From Mesostigma viride (lineage: Eukaryota; Streptophyta; Mesostigmatophyceae; Mesostigmatales; Mesostigmataceae), in the NCBI GenBank assembly GCA_009746045.1, contig RPFO01000022.1, forward strand, positions 3,068,443 to 3,132,442: 64,000 bases of DNA, given 5' to 3'. This document shows, piece by piece, positions 44,235 to 55,639 of this stretch; positions within the stretch are counted from its first letter, which is position 1; each line of letters begins with the position of its first letter. A program made the position numbers and the translations under genes. The notes beneath the pieces were generated by a model. The model searched no databases. It had not been told where the DNA came from and saw only the letters and a program-made list of their open reading frames with translations.

Positions 44235-45117
44235 CTGGCGACCCCGGCGCCCGCCCCCGGCCCCTCGCTCCCCGACGCTCTGGCCTCCCTTCCCCCGGCC
44301 GCGGTTGGCCACCCAGCCGCCACCCCCGTCCTTGCCGCGTGGGACGGCGGCCCCCGGGCCCACGCGTTCACCTCGTGGCCGCCCTCGCACATTGTCGGCG
44401 TGGTGGGCCGCGCCACCTTTTCTTGGGCGTACTGCCCTTTGTTGCTGGACGCGGTCGGGTCCAGGCCGCCTTCCCCTCGCTCCCTAGGCCCCCGGCCTTC
44501 CTGGCCCTAGTTGCGCGGTGCGGGCGACATTTCTTTCCGCCGCCCCCCGGTGACGGCCTCGACTCTTTGGGGGTATGTCTTGGAAGGATATCACGCCGGC
44601 TGCCGGCTGCCGTGGCATCTCCCGGCCGCCCGGCAGGAAGAGCTGCTTTCCCTGGACGAGCGGGTGGGTCAGGAGGTGGTCGAGTTCGTCACGGCGGTGG
44701 CTCGAGACGCACAGGTCTCGGTGCGGGCGGCCTACCTCGCGGGCGGCGCCGACCTGGGCCTCATGTCCCCGCGGCAGCTTCGCCTCTTCTTGGACGCCCA
44801 GGCCCCGCCTCCCGGCCCGGTTGCCAGTGGGGGCTTTCTCATCACCTCCCTCAGCCTGGCGCAGGCCGCCATGCTGCGTGTGGAGTTCGGGGCCCCCATC
44901 GCGGTTCAGGGCGGCCAGGCCATCTTGGTGGACTCGGCCGGGCGCGCCCAGCCCCTAACCGCGGGGACGCCTGTTTCTGCCTTCCTCCACGACATCCTGG
45001 AGTTGGCAGGCATCCCGCACGAATGGCACCCCGCGGCTGACCAACCGGTCGGCATCCTCTCGCGCGCCCAGATTGCTGCTCTCCCGGGTTGCTGGGAGGC
45101 CGGCTGGGACCCGCCCC
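44235..45117 (+). pseudogene. LINE ORF part 2: unrecognised ~200-residue domain
   Basis: This frame reads HAFTSWPPSHIVGVVGRATF and SWAYCPLLLDAVG, meets a TAG at 44508-44510, and continues in the same frame with LWGYVLEGYHAGCRLPWHLP, QEVVEFVTAVARDAQVSVRA, LMSPRQLRLFLDAQ, LITSLSLAQAAMLRVEFGAP and LHDILELAGIPHEWHP. The length, position and HEWHP ending made me consider an OTU- or ULP-like peptidase, known from some LINEs, but I see no convincing catalytic triad. The in-frame stop suggests this copy is inactive. It ends at a C-run near 45117, where coding moves to the RING frame. Confidence 0.55.
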
Positions 45118-45925
45118 CCCTCATGTCCGGTCCCTTCTGGAGGGGGACGACCCCGAGTCGGGCTCCTGTGCCATCTGCCTTGAGCCCTTCCGGCCGGGGG
45201 ATGGCTTGTGTCGCCTGCCCGCGTGCGGCCACACATTCCATCAAGCGTGCATCGCGCGCAGCTTGCTCCACTCCGTGCCGCGCTGCCCGTTGTGCCGGGC
45301 TGTTGTGCCGCCCCCTGGGACTGCGCTTCCTCTCGGCCCGCCCCCGGTCTCGCTGGGTCCCCTGCCGGGTCCCCACCGGGCCCCGGGGCCAGCTGCCTCC
45401 CCGACCCCTCGGCCGCCGCCCCCGGCCTCGTTGCCGGGGCCTGGGGTGGTCGCGGGCGCGCTGGCGAGTCCCCCTGGGAGGGGCGCCGGCGTTCTCGATC
45501 CCCCTCCGCTGGGGGTCTCCCCGGTGGGCACTGCCTCCTCCGTGGCCCCGGCGGGCATGCCGGGCGCTGGTCGGGTCGTGGTGCGCGCGCCTGCCGGCCC
45601 GGCTGGGGAGACGCCGCAGGCCCCACGTCCTGCCTTTGCTGGCGCCGCTCCCCGCCACTCAGCGCCCGCCGACGGCCTTCACCGGTGTGCCGTGCTGCTT
45701 CCCACGGGGTCCCCGTGTGCTGGTGTGTTCCACAACCGTAACCTCCTCTGCCAGCACCTTCGCGCTGTGCACCCCGATCTCGGCGCGGCGGATCTGCAGG
45801 CCATGAGCTGTTACCGGTGCCCGGAAGCTCACTGCCAGCGGGTGTACTCCATTCACGGGCGCGCTCAGCACGCGCGCGCCTGTGTTGCTCAACGGCCCCT
45901 CAACCGGCCAGCAGTCCCGGCCCCC
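45118..45925 (+). pseudogene. LINE ORF part 3: RING-H2 finger and C2H2-type fingers
   Basis: The RING-H2 finger spans about 45168-45295: CAIC, then CGHTFHQAC, then RCPLC, which is C3-H2-C3 with the usual spacing and hydrophobic residues (the I-C-L-E-x-F start). RING-H2 fingers recruit E2 enzymes for ubiquitin transfer. A Pro/Ala-rich linker follows. Two fingers lie near 45685-45890: C-x9-C...HNRNLLCQHLRAVH, and CPEAHC...HGRAQHARAC. C2H2 fingers in this place bind target DNA in R2-type proteins. The frame changes again around 45925. I know of no LINE described with PHD and RING together, but I cannot search. Confidence 0.8.
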
Positions 45926-46728
45926 TCCCCCCTCCCGCCTCGGCTCCCACCGGCTCCCAGCCCCCGCCGCCCGACTACTCGGCCAGTTGGCGTTGGCTTG
46001 ACACGGTTCCCTGGGATGCATGCGCCATCAACCCGACGTCTACCCTGACCGACCTCCCCCACCGCGCGCGTAGCCTTTTCGCGCAATGTGCAATCGTTTC
46101 TCTCCGGCGCATGCACGCCGCTCCGGACGACCCGCTGGGCTTTAAACTGCACATGGTGACCCCCCGCCTGCTCCTCACCCCTCTCGGGCGTGGTGTGCGC
46201 GGCCTCCAGGGTGCGGTTATTGCCCGTTGCCGACGCTTTCTGCAGGGGGACTGGGAGGGGCTGTTTGGCGTGCCGCCCCCGCGCACGGCCCGGCTGTCGG
46301 GGGAGGTCAACTTCGAGCGGGTGGCCGCCGACGTCATCCGCCTCGTCCGCGAGGGGCAGCTCAGCCGGGCCATGACCCGCTTGGAAATGGCCAAGCTGGC
46401 CCCCGCCAATGCGGCTACCCTGGCGGCCTTGGAGGCTCTTCACCCTGCGGAGCCCGGATTCCAGCTGCCCGTGCCGGACCCCCTGCCGGCCCCCCTCCGG
46501 CTGGACCGCGACTGCTTCCTGGAGGTGATGCGTGCGGTCCCGCGGGCTTCCTCTACCGGGCCGTCGGGCTGGCGCTACGAGCACTTGGAGGTCCTGGTGG
46601 GGCATGGGGGCGAGGACATTCTCTTTGACACCCTCATTGACCTGGCGGCTGGTCGCGTTCCTCCCGCTGCGCGCGAGTGGTTAGCGGGCGCTCGCCTCCT
46701 CGCTCTGCTCAAGGGTGTCTTGCCCCCC
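45926..46728 (+). pseudogene. LINE ORF part 4: region before and start of RT
   Basis: Frame 1 from PDYSASWRWLDTVPWDACAI to LLALLKGVLPPP. It holds the usual pre-RT segment of LINEs: LAALEALHPAEPG, then VPRASSTGPSGWRYEHLEVL (the S-A-G-P-D-G-type entry to RT) and AAGRVPPAAREWLAGARLLA. A run of C at 46721-46728 then shifts the frame; sequence after it (EGKVRPIACGEVL) continues RT. The C-run has a different length in copy B, so a slip or sequencing error is likely. Confidence 0.85.
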
Positions 46729-48887
46729 CCGAGGGCAAGGTGCGCCCGATCGCCTGCGGTGAGGTGCTCCGCAAGCTCGTGGGCAAAGTGATCTGCCGCC
46801 AAAAGGCGCCCGAGCTCCGTGCCTTTTTCTGCCCGCCCCTCGCAGCGGGTGAGACCTCGGTGGCGGCCCAGCTGGGGGTGACGACTCCAGGCGGGGCGGA
46901 TATCCTCATCCATTCGGTGCAGGCCTACCTCGAGGCCCACCCCACCCACGCTGTCGTCAAGGTCGACTGCCACAACGCGTTCAACAGTCTGTCCCGCGCC
47001 AGCATGTTTGCGGCCGTCATGGAGTCCTTCGAGGACTTGTACGCTTGGACAGCCGTGTGCTACGGCCAGCCCGGCCAACTGGTTCACATCATGGAGGACG
47101 GCACTCGCGGCGGCCTGCTGTCGCGGTCGGGCACCCAGCAAGGGGACCCCCTGGGACCCCTGTACTTTGCCGCCCCCCTCCAGGGTTGCCTCCAAGCGGT
47201 CCATGCTGCCCACCCGGCGGTCGCTATTCAGGCCTACTTGGATGATATCTACCTTCTGGGCCCTGTGCCGGACACCACCGCGGCTCTGCTGGCACTGCAG
47301 ACCGCGGTGGCCGACATCAACCTCCAGTTGACCCTGGCCAAGTGCGCGGTGTACTCGCCCCAAGGTGATTGCTCCGGCTTTCCGCCCCAGCTCTTGGGCC
47401 GGGACGAGCGCCTCCATGGGTTGGATGTCCTCGGCGTTCCGGTTGGCGACCCCGCGTTTGTCATCGATGCTCTGCGGGCCGCCCTCGAGGCACGCACTGA
47501 GGTACTGCCCTTGATTGCGCGCCTTCATGATTCGCAGACCAAGGGTCTGCTTCTGTGGTTTTGCGCTCACCCTCGCGTCGTTCACTGGCTCCGGGGCGCT
47601 CTTCCGGCTCAGGTCCGGCTGGCCGCCGAGGGCCACGACGAACGCATCCAGTCGGCCTTGGCGCAGCTGGTCCCGGGCCCCGACCTCCCGCCACATGCTA
47701 TTCGCATTGCCTCCCTGCCTGCACGGATGGGTGGCTGCGGTCTGACTCGTGCCGCCCGGCTGGCCCCAGCAGCATTTTTGGGCTCCGTCGCTCAGTCGTG
47801 GGCGGAAAGCTGCCGGCTCCTGCCCCTTTTGGCAACGGCAGCGCCTGACCTCCTGGACCCCAGCAGCCCTTTGCCCTTCGTCACCGCCATCCAGGAGGCC
47901 TATGCTGAGATCCAGCAGGCCTGTTCTCCCGTCCGTGCCGCTCAGGCGGTACAGCGCCACCTCCCTCGCGGCACTCCCTCGGTCGCCTCCGTTCAATCTC
48001 CCGCCGCATTCCCTGCTCGCGTCATCGATAAACACCAGAAAACCTACGCGGGTATTCTGCACACGGCTGATTGGATTGCTCTTTTCGCGGACCTCAACGC
48101 CCAGGGACGTGCGTGGCTGTTCTCGCTTTCCTTGCGGAGTGTGGGCTCGGCGTACCTTCGTGCTCTTCCCATGGCCCCCCCATTCGCCTTGGCTCCCAGC
48201 CACTACTCGGTGGCGCTCCGGCACCAGCTATTTGCCCCGCAGCCTCTTGTTCCGGCCGGGCGGCCTTGTGGTAGCTGTGGGCAGCCGCTGGATCCCACGG
48301 GGACTCACTACCTTGCCTGCATGGGGGGCCAACAGAATCAGAATTGGTATTTGTATTTGCACACTGTCCTCCTGACGGTGGTGCTCGCCATGATTCGGTC
48401 GGTTTTCCCCCACGCGAACATCCGGTCCGAGGATGCGGATGGCGCTGCCTTCTATTCCCCCAACCACCGGCCTGACATCGTGGTGCTGGACTTTGAGGGG
48501 GGTGGCCGGCATCTGCTTATTGACGTTTCGGTGGCGCGGCCCTTGGCTCTTAGCCACGTGGCTGGGGCCTCCCTCACGGCAGGTTACACGGCGGACCGGG
48601 CGGAGCGGGCCAAGCTCCTGGCCTACGGCGACGTCGGGCACCATCGTGTGGTGCCCTTTGTCCTGGAGGAGTTTGGTGCCATGGGGCCCCTGACCTCCGC
48701 CTTCTTCAAGGAGTGTTGCCGGCTCCGGGAGGACCGGCTGGACCTGGAGGGCCAGCGGGCCCCATGGTCGGCGCGGACCTGGACGTCATATTGGCGTCAG
48801 CGCTTGTCGGTGGCGCTGACTCGGGCCATGGCTGACATCATGCTCCGCCGTACGCGGGCTGATTTCGCGGTGCAGCAGGGCTATTAG
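46729..48887 (+). CDS. LINE ORF part 5: reverse transcriptase, CCHC knuckle, restriction-like endonuclease
   Basis: About 720 residues ending at TAG 48885-48887. RT motifs: VVKVDCHNAFNSLSR (motif A, ~46960), SGTQQGDPLGPLYFA (motif B), AYLDDIYLL (motif C, ~47232-47255). A long thumb/connector follows. CGSCGQPLDPTGTHYLAC (~48267-48320) is the CCHC knuckle that precedes the endonuclease in R2-like proteins. RPDIVVLDF (48468-48494) and LLIDVSVARP (from ~48513) supply the PD...D core of a restriction-like nuclease. The enzyme would nick target DNA and prime cDNA from the 3' OH. All catalytic residues I can identify are present, so this half looks functional. The displayed ATG at 46677 belongs to the pre-frameshift overlap and is not a natural start. 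Confidence 0.93.
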
Positions 48888-49026
48888 GTTCCTCCCGTTA
48901 GGCGTTTCCATTGGTCTTATCGTAGTATAGAGCTTTGACATGGCTCTGTATATAGGTTTATAGCTGGGCGTTTGCTTTGGTTTGAGTGATTTCACTCTGC
49001 TGTAAGTAATTATATTTTTAATATAT

Positions 49027-49045
49027 ATCCGGTCCGAGGAATCCA
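49027..49045. other. direct repeat bracketing array plus LINE, right
   Basis: ATCCGGTCCGAGGAATCCA, exact match to 40287-40305. Confidence 0.75.
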
Positions 49046-49050
49046 TATAT

Positions 49051-49661
49051 ATCCGGTCCGAGGATGCGGATGGGCGCTGCCTTCTATTCCCCCAACCACC
49101 GGCCTGACATCGTGGTGCTGGACTTTGAGGGGGGTGGCCGGCATCTGCTTATCGACGTTTCGGTGGCGCGGCCCTTGGCTCTTAGCTGCACGTGGCTGGG
49201 GCCTCCCTCACGGCAGGTTACACGGCGGACCGGGCGGAGCGGGCCAAGCTCCTGGCCTACGGCGACGTCGGGCACCATCGTGTGGTGCCCTTTGTCCTGG
49301 AGGAGTTTGGGGCCATGGGGCCCCTGACCTCCGCCTTCTTCAAGGAGTGTTGCCGGCTCCGGGAGGACCGGCTGGACCTGGAGGGCCAGCGGGCCCCATG
49401 GTCGGCGCGGACCTGGACGTCATATTGGCGTCAGCGCTTGTCGGTGGCGCTGACTCGGGCCATGGCTGACATCATGCTCCGCCGTACGCGGGCTGATTTT
49501 GCGGTGCAGCAGGGCTATTAGGTTCCTCCCGTTAGGCGTTTCCATTGGTCTTATCGTAGTATAGAGCTTTGACATGGCTCTGTATATAGGTTTATAGCTG
49601 GGCGTTTGCTTTGGTTTGAGTGATTTCACTCTGCTACATAAGTAATTATATTATTAATATA
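49051..49661 (+). mobile_element. 5'-truncated LINE copy
   Basis: Starts at ATCCGGTCCGAGGATGCGGA, the same point as LINE position 48420, and runs to the 3' end at 49661 (TTATTAATATAT). It carries only the end of the endonuclease. There are small differences (GATGGGCGC, TTAGCTGCACG), each shifting frame. Followed by ATATATCTGCCAGG, also present at 40273-40286, a likely 14-bp target duplication. Confidence 0.9.
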
Positions 49662-52197
49662 TATCTGCCAGGTGCCTCTCTGCTACATGGAAATACAAAG
49701 CGCAATCAAGGACAGCAGTGGCTTGGGCTGCTATTCGATTGAGCTCAGCACCTAGCTGCTGTGCAACATGATTCTGCATCAGTGCCTGTCCTAATTGCGC
49801 CCCCCCGCCCCCTTGCCATCATCGTCATGCTCATCATAGTCTTTGGAACGTGCACTGAACTCCAACCCTTGGACAGTCCATAGGTCATTAAAGAATCTGT
49901 GCATGTAATGCTAGCGCTTCTCAGTTGAACTCATCTACCACCCTCTCATGGTCGTGTCATCTCTCATGTAATCCACCTAGGTTTATCGTGACCACTGATC
50001 TTTCAGCCCCTCCTGACATCAAAATCTGGGCAAACACACTGTTGACATCGCCCTTCCTTTTTAGCCTGCATGGCTCCTCATGTTTATCCAGTCTCATCCC
50101 TCAATACACCTAGAACTGTCTATTCATCCCCCTTGCATAGGCGGTGCATAATTGCGGCGTGATGGGGGATTGCCAAAAATAGGTGTAAAATGCATGGGAT
50201 GGCACGGGGAGGCTCACACTCATCGCTTTACAATCACATGCACTCATGTGCTAACAATGTCCCTCCCTGCTTTTGACACTGCATGCACATGCATTTCCTA
50301 CCGGCTATATCAAGCCTTTAGTGTGGTTTGGTGCATCAAGAGACATGGCAGGTCAGCTGAGTGCATCAGACCACATTTGTGTTAAGTGTACGCTTGCAAC
50401 GCTGTTTGCCCACCGCATGGAGCTCCCATTTCGGACAGTGGCACAAGTAGCAATTACACCTTACTCCCAGCCGCTCACCCTGCCCATGCTAGCAACAAGA
50501 ACAAATGCATGGTCCCCATCCCAACGTAAGGTGCATCACATTGATGGCCCTGCCATCACCTAGCAGTGTGCCACCCCTCTCCACCTCAACCTACTCTGAA
50601 AGGCCTGGGCCCCAACAAACCTTTCAAGACATGGCACTCCTCAAAGAAGGCAACCCCTACTAACCCCTAAATGGGCAGAAATACTGCCGATGCATCGGCT
50701 GTAACTTCACAATTTTGCAAACCAGATGCCATCCAACCCACCCATATCCAATGGCTGTCCTTGGGGGCCAAGCATGTCCATGAGTTGCCCTTCGGGTTGG
50801 TATATCACAACCTTACATATATGCAGGGTAGGCCATGTATAACTGCCGTCAAAGTCAGGGGGGTCAAGACGAGCGTTTTCATTTTTGGTAGAATGTGCAT
50901 TTTGAATTATGTTGTAAGAGCTAGGCACCTACCACTTCAGGGATGATGAACAATTAGTTGCTGAACAGTTTGAGCCATTGGGGTCATCATTTGGGTGGGT
51001 ATACCAGCAGTTACACCCAGTACAGCCCATAGGGGTACCGTTGGTAAAAAGCAACCAAGGGGTAGGAGTGGGCATACTACCTACTAATACCTACTAATAT
51101 GGCCCCCAACCATGCCACACAATACATTTCCCTTCCACAATGATGGGGAAACATAACTGCATCATCACACTGCCCTTACATGGCACCTATGTGCAGGTGC
51201 CACCTTGTCCATGCACGTAGGTAACGTGGTACGGATACCCTACGCAAGGCATGCATTCTAGGAGGCAGCCACCAACAAACTAGTGATTTTAAGCCTATTT
51301 CAGCTTGCCCTAGCAAGGATAAACTAGGCCTAAGCTGCTATAGCTTGCCAGGTGATGGCCAGCACACCTGGTGGCACATGCTGACAATGGGAAGCTTCTA
51401 CTCACCGGTTACATGCTTGATGATGCCACAGAGACCAGCCAACTGCCTCACACTCATGCAATATGTGTGTGGGAAATGTATAACAAACATATATGGAGGT
51501 ATTCAAACCCATACAGCCTCTAAAACTTATCACCATCACCCTGTGGCAGGTCAACTGACTGAGGGAAGCATCTAAGAAGGGTGTTTTAGAAAGGGGCCAG
51601 GCCAGGGTCAAGAAAGAGCATGAATAATGCAAAAAGAATGCGCTACACAAGCTAGAACGTATATATAAACGTCAAACATCGATAGGAAAACGATGATTAA
51701 GCTTTACCAGGCATGGATGGCGTTACCTTGGCCCAGACGGTGGCCGCAAAATGGCGCATTTCGGCACACCAAAGTTGTGCAGCATGGTCGCTGGATTCGG
51801 CGATTTCTGGCCACCCTTGCACGTTTACGACTACTATGTATCATAACAAGTACAAAGAAACCAATATATCCTTTAAAATACGCCGGAAAGGTATTGCTGT
51901 CAACGTTTCTATCGTCCGGCCTGATCGCAGTTTTTTCGAGCAAGAACGCTGCCGACACCTATCAAATGGCATTCCCGCGAACCAAAAATTGGCCTGTATC
52001 ATCTTTAGGACGTATAAAATCAATTTCCTGAGTTTGGTCAGAAAATTCGAACGAAAACGTAAATGCCATGCGTGGGCGCAAGCCGCCATGGCCAGGTCGT
52101 CGTTTTCCGGAATGCACGTTGTACGTGAAAAAGTACCCTGACCCCTTGTACTTTGACCGGCCAGAACACCTCTATAATGTTAATCTTCCCAGAAAAA

Positions 52198-52213
52198 GTC
52201 CTAAATTTAGGAC
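52198..52213. repeat. 16-bp palindrome, copy 1
   Basis: GTCCTAAATTTAGGAC, perfectly self-complementary; identical to 53922-53937. Confidence 0.9.
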
Positions 52214-53739
52214 CACTTTGAATTAAAATATATACATGCAAACATTAAAATTTGACCCTGGCATTCGTTCCCATGATGACAGATAACACACTTTTTTAGT
52301 TGGCATCAAAAACCTGGGGTCAAATAATTACATTTAGTGCATGAATGGGCCCTGCCACCTGCCAGACCTCAAAGCGCGAATTTGGCCAAAATGTGGGTTT
52401 TAGGACCATTAGGACCAATTATTGTCAACGCATGACCATGCTATCCACACGGTCCCTTGAGCATCTTACAAGCGCTAGGGGACCCTACGAGGCCTTGGGA
52501 TGGCGGGGCAGCGTATAACAAGGCCATACCCTGCTGTGGCTGCCTCTATATATACGCGTGATTAACGGTGTCACAGATGGTGCAGGTAATGCAATATAGG
52601 GTTGCATGGTTGCTGAGGTTGCCCGGCTTGAACATGGCCCACCCCTTGCGGTAAACTTTCTCTAAGCATATGCCAAACCTTCTTTGACATCACGGACATG
52701 CTGGCCACCACCCAGCGATGAAAAAACATTGCATTTGCATTGCAACTAACACATGAATGCAGCCAAATCAAGTTACAAAACAACGTTGTGCTAACATGCA
52801 ACGCTTTGTGAGCGAATTCAGCGTGCATGTAACACGTAAACCATACTGTATATACTGTCTGAGAACACCCTGAACGACTGCAGGCCATAGGACAGTGGTT
52901 TATAACTAACACATGAGTAAAACTGCTCTTACGCATGTGTGTTTTAGCTGCAGCGGACGACGAAGATAGAGACGTAAAAAATTGTATGACGTAAACCAAC
53001 TATGTGTGACAGTTATGTGCACAGAGAGCGTCCCCTCTTTTTAGGCATAGCTGGCTGACTCAAAACACCACGACAGCGTTGCCAGTTACACTCATGATCT
53101 AGGACAACCCGGCACTTACCTGCTACTTACGTCGCCTCATTCCAGATGGTTGCAAAAAAGTCGCTGAAATCCGCAGCGAGGTCAGCTTTCCGAGAGCTGA
53201 GCGCACCAAAGCTGGCCGACCGGTTCGACAATGATATAAACCACGCTTGTGCTGCGTTCTAGGTCCAAGAAATACCGAAAGTGAAGACCTATAAGGTGCG
53301 CTCGCTGCCCAGCCTGAACGTCCCTAAAACATGGTCGACAATGGAAATCGGGCAAGAATATCACGGCCCAGGCGCTCCCATGTCAAATACTCCGTTTCTG
53401 AACTCCAGACTAAAATAAAAATCGTCCACAAAAATTTCCTGGCTTGATTCGCACCACCATTGCTAATACACTAACATGTTTGTGCCAAAATCGACCCTCC
53501 GCGAGCAGGCGATCTGCGACCCATTTGTGTTGTGCCGCTGTGATACAGCGCTACACATAAAAACTTGCGCAGAAAATATTCACAGCCTTTAAGCATAACT
53601 AACAACCTTTCGTTTTTGCTACTGGGCGCCTGAAATGATAAACGCACGTGAAAACGCCGGCCACGATTGTCAGGTCGCCATATCCACCTCACTTCATTCC
53701 CGCACCCACTTTTCGCTCCAAAATCGGTTATATTTTTGG

Positions 53740-53900
53740 TCGAGGTACCTACTTTCCCGCCATTATACCCGGTACCCGGGTACGGAATCCGGGTACCATG
53801 TGCCGGTACCACGGGTCGGGTACATCATACCGGGTACGGTGGACATGGGGTACGGACCATATAGTGACCCCCCCTACCCGGTACCTCGGTTATAGTGACC
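53740..53900. repeat. GGTACC / GGGTACGG-rich patch
   Basis: About ten GGTAC or GTACC occurrences in 160 bp, including CCGGTACCACGGGTCGGGTA. Mirror-like and self-complementary, in otherwise ordinary AT-rich DNA. Confidence 0.7.
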
Positions 53901-53921
53901 TCTAGGACAATTTAGGACAAA

Positions 53922-53937
53922 GTCCTAAATTTAGGAC
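53922..53937. repeat. 16-bp palindrome, copy 2
   Basis: GTCCTAAATTTAGGAC, as at 52198; both are followed by C and a short AT-rich stretch. Confidence 0.9.
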
Positions 53938-55639
53938 CGTGAGTGGATTAACACTATAACTTTGTCAGAAGTATGCAAACCCTAGTACCATGCTGTGAGG
54001 AAAATTATAAACTTTCGATCTTCTCAGCTAAACTTTTCCTAATTCTCAATAGTTTTCGTGGCATTTGGTCCCCCGAGAAGGGGCCGACGTGTCGGCTGTA
54101 ACTCAGTTTTAGGCGGAAAATCGGCAGCCAGACCATTTAGGGGCTAAAAGAAGGCGAGGCAGTTGAGGTCTAGGGGGGCTTTGGGTAAGTTAAAAGATGA
54201 CTGATAGAGTTCACTAACACAGGCCATGGCAACGACAACCTGCTTCACCCGCTGCATCCATACACCACAAGTCATAAACTGCACAGCCTGGCATGATTGC
54301 CTATAAGGGTCACGTGATCCAAGATGCCCTTCAGGCTCACCCCAGCACACCGGCCCATCCTCACCACCCCACTGGTCATAGTCATCTACAGTGGCATCAA
54401 ACTCCTCTATGTAGGACAGAGTGCAGTAAAGGCAACATATGTAGACGTCCTGACACAATTGAATAAGAACGTGGCTGCTACCTACTGCCCTTAAAAAAAA
54501 ATGTCGATTGCTTGCACACATACGCATTCAATTCTTCAAGCAAGCATGCTAACACCTTCACAGCACATCCCAAGGTTGACATCCATCGAGCTTTGTCAAC
54601 AAGCATGACTTCCTGATGCAAACTTAGCTGTCAAGCTAGGAGAAGGAAAGCTAGGTAAAGAGGTGAGATAGACCCCCCCACAGCACCTTCTTGCACCAAA
54701 ACCATGACAATATCATCCAGAGCTTGCTAAATACGTACAGCTAACCGGTAGCGGGCGACCTTGCAGTCCAGCTAGGTTCAGCGCAAACATCTCGTGTCAG
54801 CACCCGCCGGAGATGGCGGACGCGAACCCACAATGCTTTTAAAGCGAGTCATAAGACTATTTCGGGGAGCGGTGAACGGCTTGGAACACCGAAGGTATGC
54901 CGCGACAAAAGCCTGAAGTTTTTCTCGGAAATACACGCCTGGATGTGGATAAGGGCACCGTTGTCGTGCTTGTGCTTGCGTTGCGAGCAGGCAACCAGTG
55001 TTTCTTGCAGTGTCGAGCAGTAACAGATGGTGGCGCGAGAGCAATATGTGACTTTTAAATCATGGCTACACAGCTTACACCTCCGCAGGCATGTTGGAAC
55101 AAGCCCCGCCATGCCGTGAGCCGAAAAAAAGGAAGAAACGCATCAATCAAGGACGGTCGTAAACGTCACTGAAAACAGCAAAATCTGACCTGCCGGCAGG
55201 TGATGCGACAGCCTGGAAAATGTGATTCGTTTCTCGAAAAACTGATCAGCGCTCGTGAAAGTAGACTTGAAGCCCATTCGGATTCGACCTTTTGGGAATT
55301 GTGAGCTTCCAACAAAAAAGTTTCCCCCACAATTAATAAACATGCATTTTCGCTGCCAATTCCAGATCTGGCTGACACAAAAAAACAGCGTCTCAGTTTG
55401 CGAATTATTTTGACGCATGAACATACGCGAATAATAGATCTACCATGCATCATCGCAAAGCAGGAGAGTTTACGCGTCGTTTGCATCCATCGCAGCGACT
55501 TAACATGCATAATTGACTTATGACTGATATTCCGGCGGACATGGGGTCGACAGCCATGCGAGGTGGAATTTTTCTGGTCCCGTCGTCCTCAACGCGACGC
55601 GTTTGCGCCAAAATTCCCAGGATCTCATGTAACCGGACG

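Larger units (their letters stand above)
40306..49026 (+). mobile_element. full-length PHD-RING LINE with tandem 170-bp 5' monomers
   Basis: It consists of a 170-bp monomer array (40317-43614), a 5' leader with GC hairpins, a broken ORF from about 43723 to 48887 and a 3' UTR of ~140 bp ending in TAATTATATTTTTAATATAT. The 19-bp direct repeat at 40287 and 49027 encloses all of it. Domain order is PHD, unknown, RING-H2, C2H2-like, RT, CCHC, restriction-like endonuclease. RT followed by CCHC and PD-D-type endonuclease places it with the early-branching REL-endonuclease LINEs (R2, R4, CRE and NeSL groups), typically site-selective. Confidence 0.85.

Noticed and set aside
46575-48224. 549-residue minus-strand ORF opposite the LINE
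   Set aside because: Shadow of the GC-rich LINE ORF on the other strand; RT and endonuclease motifs are on the + strand.
54144-54527. 127-residue minus-strand ORF with an acidic patch (DATVDDYDQWGGEDG)
   Set aside because: No family resemblance I can name, no neighbours or repeats supporting it; ORFs of this size are expected by chance.
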